64,000 nt of DNA, from positions 6,168,236 through 6,232,235 of the forward strand of contig NC_065426.1 of NCBI RefSeq assembly GCF_024362695.1, in the 5' to 3' direction. Positions 61,286 through 64,000 of the stretch are shown here, in pieces; position 1 is the first letter of the stretch, and the number at the start of each line of letters is the position of its first letter. Source of the DNA: Pectinophora gossypiella (taxonomy: Eukaryota; Arthropoda; Insecta; Lepidoptera; Gelechiidae). The translations under genes and the position numbers were made by a program. Below the pieces are notes generated by a model that worked only from the letters and a program-made list of their open reading frames with translations, searched no databases and was not told where the DNA came from.

Positions 61286-64000
61286 TTATTGCAACGGTAG
61301 TGGACAAAGTCGAGTTACAGGCCGTACATAACTACTAGTAGCAGTTTTAACTTTAACTGCGCGAATGATTTTGTCTTTTCCGGGATAAGTCTCTGAGACA
61401 ATAGCCAAAGGCCAATACATTGGATGTGAATTGTCACTTTTAACAACAACAACTGTCCCTTCAGTAACAGGCTTTGATGGTTTATTCCATTTATGTCGCT
61501 GTTGAAGAGACGTAAGATACTCCATGCTCCAACGATTCCAATAACTTTGGACTATTTTATTTAACAACTGATAGCGAGTCAATCTGTTTTCGGGGATATT
61601 TGAGTCAATACTTTCTGCGGGTAAGAATTTTAAAGGCGTTATATTTAAGAAATGATTAGGCGTTAATGCGGATAGATCCGAAGGATCGCTAGACAATACG
61701 CAAATTGGGCGACTGTTAAGCAAATGCTCAATTTGAATTAAAATTGTATTAAATTCCTCATAAGTAAGGACTTGCTTGCCGATAGCTTTGTAGAGATGTG
61801 TTTTAACACTTTTGACATTTGTCTCACTTAGGCCATTAAAATGAGGTCCATAAGGAGGGCTATGTTTAAACTGAATCTTATGTTGAGACAGAGCTTGACA
61901 CAAATCATTGTGTAAATTAGTGGACTGTATAAGTGAATAAATTTCGTCTAACTTACGTTTGGCACCCATGAAATTAGTACCACCATCACTGTAAATAATG
62001 GAGACTGGTCCTCTGCGTGAGATAAAGCGTTTAAAAGCGGCGAGAAATAAATCGGAACTTAGGTCTGTGACCAATTCTAAGTGTAGAGCTTTTGTGGTTA
62101 GACACACGAATAAACACACATAGGCCTTATGGCTTTTTATTCCGCGGCGTCTAATATGCGTTATGAAAAAAGGTCCAGCGTAATCTACAGCTGTGTGAAC
62201 AAATGATTTAACTTCAGATACTCTAATAGCGGGGAGATCACCCATTTGGGGATTAGTTATGCGGGGTTTGAGTTTAAAACAAAAGTTACAATTATGTACT
62301 GTTTGTCTAACTAGATTTCTAGCAGCAAGTATCCAATATTTTTGTCTCAGGAGAGCCAATAATAATGCGGGTCCAGTATGCAAGTTAACTTTATGATAAT
62401 GTTCAACCAGTAAAGAAACAATGCGGTCTTTAGCCGGTAGTAATATAGGGTGCTTCTGGTCAAATTCCAGTTGAGAATGAAAAAGTCTACCACCGACTCT
62501 AAGTATATTTTTATCGTCAATAAACGGGTTGAGTTTTACAATGGCTTTATTAGAGCAAATTTTATTATTTTTAAGCGAATGAATTTCTTGAGAAAAATAT
62601 TTATTTTGAATATAGCGTACAATGTATAGTTCAGATTGTTCTAAGTCATTAACTGTGATAGATCCTTTTGATTTTAATATTTTTGTAAAGCGTAATATAT
62701 AAACTAATGAATTTAATAACTTTGACCAAGAGGAGACGCGTCGAGAGAGTTCTAGAATAGGATCAGAGTTTTCTAAGTCATTTGTGGTGTAAATAGGTGC
62801 GGCGATAGTTTTAGATTCCTGTTCATCGTTGTGACTTATTTTAAATTCTTTTACAGGCCAATTAGAGATAGGACCGGATAACCACTGCGGGCCATGAAAC
62901 CAGAGAGAATTATCTAGTAATCCTAAAGGCGTTACAGGTCGCGAAATTATGTCGGCGGGATTTTCTACACCACAAACATGAAACCAATGCGGAGCGGGTA
63001 AGTATTCATTAATTTGAGAGATTCTGTTTGCTACGAACGTGTGATATTTATAAGCGGGAGAGTGAATCCAGGTAAGCGTTACGGTAGAGTCAGAGAAAGC
63101 GTATATATTATTTATTTTGCAACGTTTGCTTAATACGTCACAAACAGCGGCGAGTAACTTTGCGAGTAATAGAGCTGCGCAGAGCTCTAGGCGCGCGAGT
63201 GTCTTATTTGGGGAAGATACCTTGGATTTAGAGGTAAGTAATTTAACAGAGTTAGCGTGCGAGTCATCACCAGTATCAATGCGTACGTAAATGACAGCAC
63301 CATAACACTTTTCGCTAGCATCAGCGAAACCGATAAGTGTGACTCTCATAGAGGAAGTTATACCTACATGGCGTGGTATTTTCAATTTATGTAAGTGAGA
63401 CAGTTCTTTATGAAATTGTTTCCACTTTGTGAAAATGAAATCAGGGACTTCATCATCCCAATCGAGTTGCAGCTTCCAACATTCCTGTACTAAAAGCTTC
63501 ATAAAAGCGACAACTGGGCTGATGAGACCTAGCGGGTCGAATAAGCGGGCGGTTATTGAGAGAATTGAGCGTTTCGTACACTTTTCTTGTGATTCAATAT
63601 GCGTTGAGAAATGAAAATGATCGTCAGTAGGTTGCCACTGCATACCTACGACTTTTGTAGCTGCGTTAGGATCAGAATCTAAATTTATTGTTTGCGGACT
63701 TTTGTGAGAAGAAGAAATGCGTTGCATGAGAGCGTGGTTATTTGAGATCCATTTAACTAAATTGAAGCCACCAGATTTGAACATATCTACCATTTGTTTA
63801 TATGTTTTTTCAGCGTTATCTATACCATCAATGGAACAGATGTAGTCGTCCATATACATGTGGTTTTCAGCTTCATAGGCTGCGAGAGGGTGAGTATCGC
63901 GGCTGTCTGCGGCGAGTTGGCGAACTACACGCATAGCGAGATAAGGTGAGCTTGATACACCGAAACAAACTCTATTGAACTGATATACATCAATAGGAGA
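61286..64000 (-). CDS. pol: BEL/Pao Pol polyprotein, 3' part, open to window edge
   Basis: The frame stays open to 64000 and continues beyond, so the start is not visible; at least 904 codons lie here. The first 22 codons in the window (YQFNRVCFGVSSSPYLA) belong to the reverse transcriptase. Counting from the methionine at 63934: RT active site YMDD at 27-30; RNase H acidic residues D205, E250, D282, D328; integrase zinc-binding region around H512-C552 with C549 and C552; integrase core D584, D650, E704; a BEL-type C-terminal module to 882 ending PVTRLCPLP. Domain order and these motifs identify BEL/Pao rather than Gypsy. No internal stop or frameshift is seen, so this part looks intact. Upstream gag, protease and 5' LTR would lie past the right edge. 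Confidence 0.93.
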   Translation of the reverse strand, partial: SPIDVYQFNRVCFGVSSSPYLAMRVVRQLAADSRDTHPLAAYEAENHMYMDDYICSIDGIDNAEKTYKQMVDMFKSGGFNLVKWISNNHALMQRISSSHKSPQTINLDSDPNAATKVVGMQWQPTDDHFHFSTHIESQEKCTKRSILSITARLFDPLGLISPVVAFMKLLVQECWKLQLDWDDEVPDFIFTKWKQFHKELSHLHKLKIPRHVGITSSMRVTLIGFADASEKCYGAVIYVRIDTGDDSHANSVKLLTSKSKVSSPNKTLARLELCAALLLAKLLAAVCDVLSKRCKINNIYAFSDSTVTLTWIHSPAYKYHTFVANRISQINEYLPAPHWFHVCGVENPADIISRPVTPLGLLDNSLWFHGPQWLSGPISNWPVKEFKISHNDEQESKTIAAPIYTTNDLENSDPILELSRRVSSWSKLLNSLVYILRFTKILKSKGSITVNDLEQSELYIVRYIQNKYFSQEIHSLKNNKICSNKAIVKLNPFIDDKNILRVGGRLFHSQLEFDQKHPILLPAKDRIVSLLVEHYHKVNLHTGPALLLALLRQKYWILAARNLVRQTVHNCNFCFKLKPRITNPQMGDLPAIRVSEVKSFVHTAVDYAGPFFITHIRRRGIKSHKAYVCLFVCLTTKALHLELVTDLSSDLFLAAFKRFISRRGPVSIIYSDGGTNFMGAKRKLDEIYSLIQSTNLHNDLCQALSQHKIQFKHSPPYGPHFNGLSETNVKSVKTHLYKAIGKQVLTYEEFNTILIQIEHLLNSRPICVLSSDPSDLSALTPNHFLNITPLKFLPAESIDSNIPENRLTRYQLLNKIVQSYWNRWSMEYLTSLQQRHKWNKPSKPVTEGTVVVVKSDNSHPMYWPLAIVSETYPGKDKIIRAVKVKTATSSYVRPVTRLCPLPLQ

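Overview
The window looks like repeat-dense, A+T-rich insect DNA, most probably from a moth or butterfly. I infer this from the mix of tRNA-headed SINEs, non-LTR tails ending in TATG repeats, foldback MITEs and BEL/Pao plus Ty3/Gypsy elements; the species cannot be read from it. I found no host protein-coding gene, rRNA gene or convincing functional tRNA gene, so it is probably intergenic or a large intron.

Two long reading frames are real, and both are retrotransposon pol genes on the minus strand. A complete Ty3/Gypsy element (5038-14167) has two LTRs that are identical base for base, an uninterrupted gag and an uninterrupted pol. Pol sits in the -1 frame behind an A AAA AAC slippery site that directly precedes the gag stop. 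The right edge (61286-64000) holds the 3' part of an uninterrupted BEL/Pao pol whose 5' part and LTR lie outside the window.

The rest is a mosaic of short repeats, named here by letter. A: tRNA-headed SINE ending near a TAGAAGAAG motif. B: tRNA-headed SINE ending in a TATG tail. C: a second tRNA-headed SINE (head AGCTCAGTTGGTAGAA). D: repeat beginning TTTTGACGTGACTTATTG, sometimes with inverted ends, one subfamily carrying a 24-bp minisatellite. E: SINE with a tRNA-like part followed by a 5S rRNA-like part. F: 5'-truncated non-LTR element ends coding for a short conserved C-terminus. G: palindromic MITE (TIR GGGTGTTAGTGAC). H, I, K, N, O, P: other dispersed repeats. L and M: a foldback element and the segment inserted in it. 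Q: a duplicated coding-like repeat. Many SINE insertions carry exact 7-18 bp target-site duplications, so their ends are well defined.

Layout: 1-5 kb sparse SINE and repeat fragments; 5.0-14.2 kb the Gypsy element; 14-28 kb low density with A, C, D, E and G copies and a 679-bp foldback element; 28-56 kb very dense nested SINE, LINE and MITE insertions; 56-60 kb sparse; 60.2-64 kb a GC-rich MITE and then the BEL/Pao element. The only cooperating genes are gag and pol of the Gypsy element. Boundaries without a target-site duplication are approximate.
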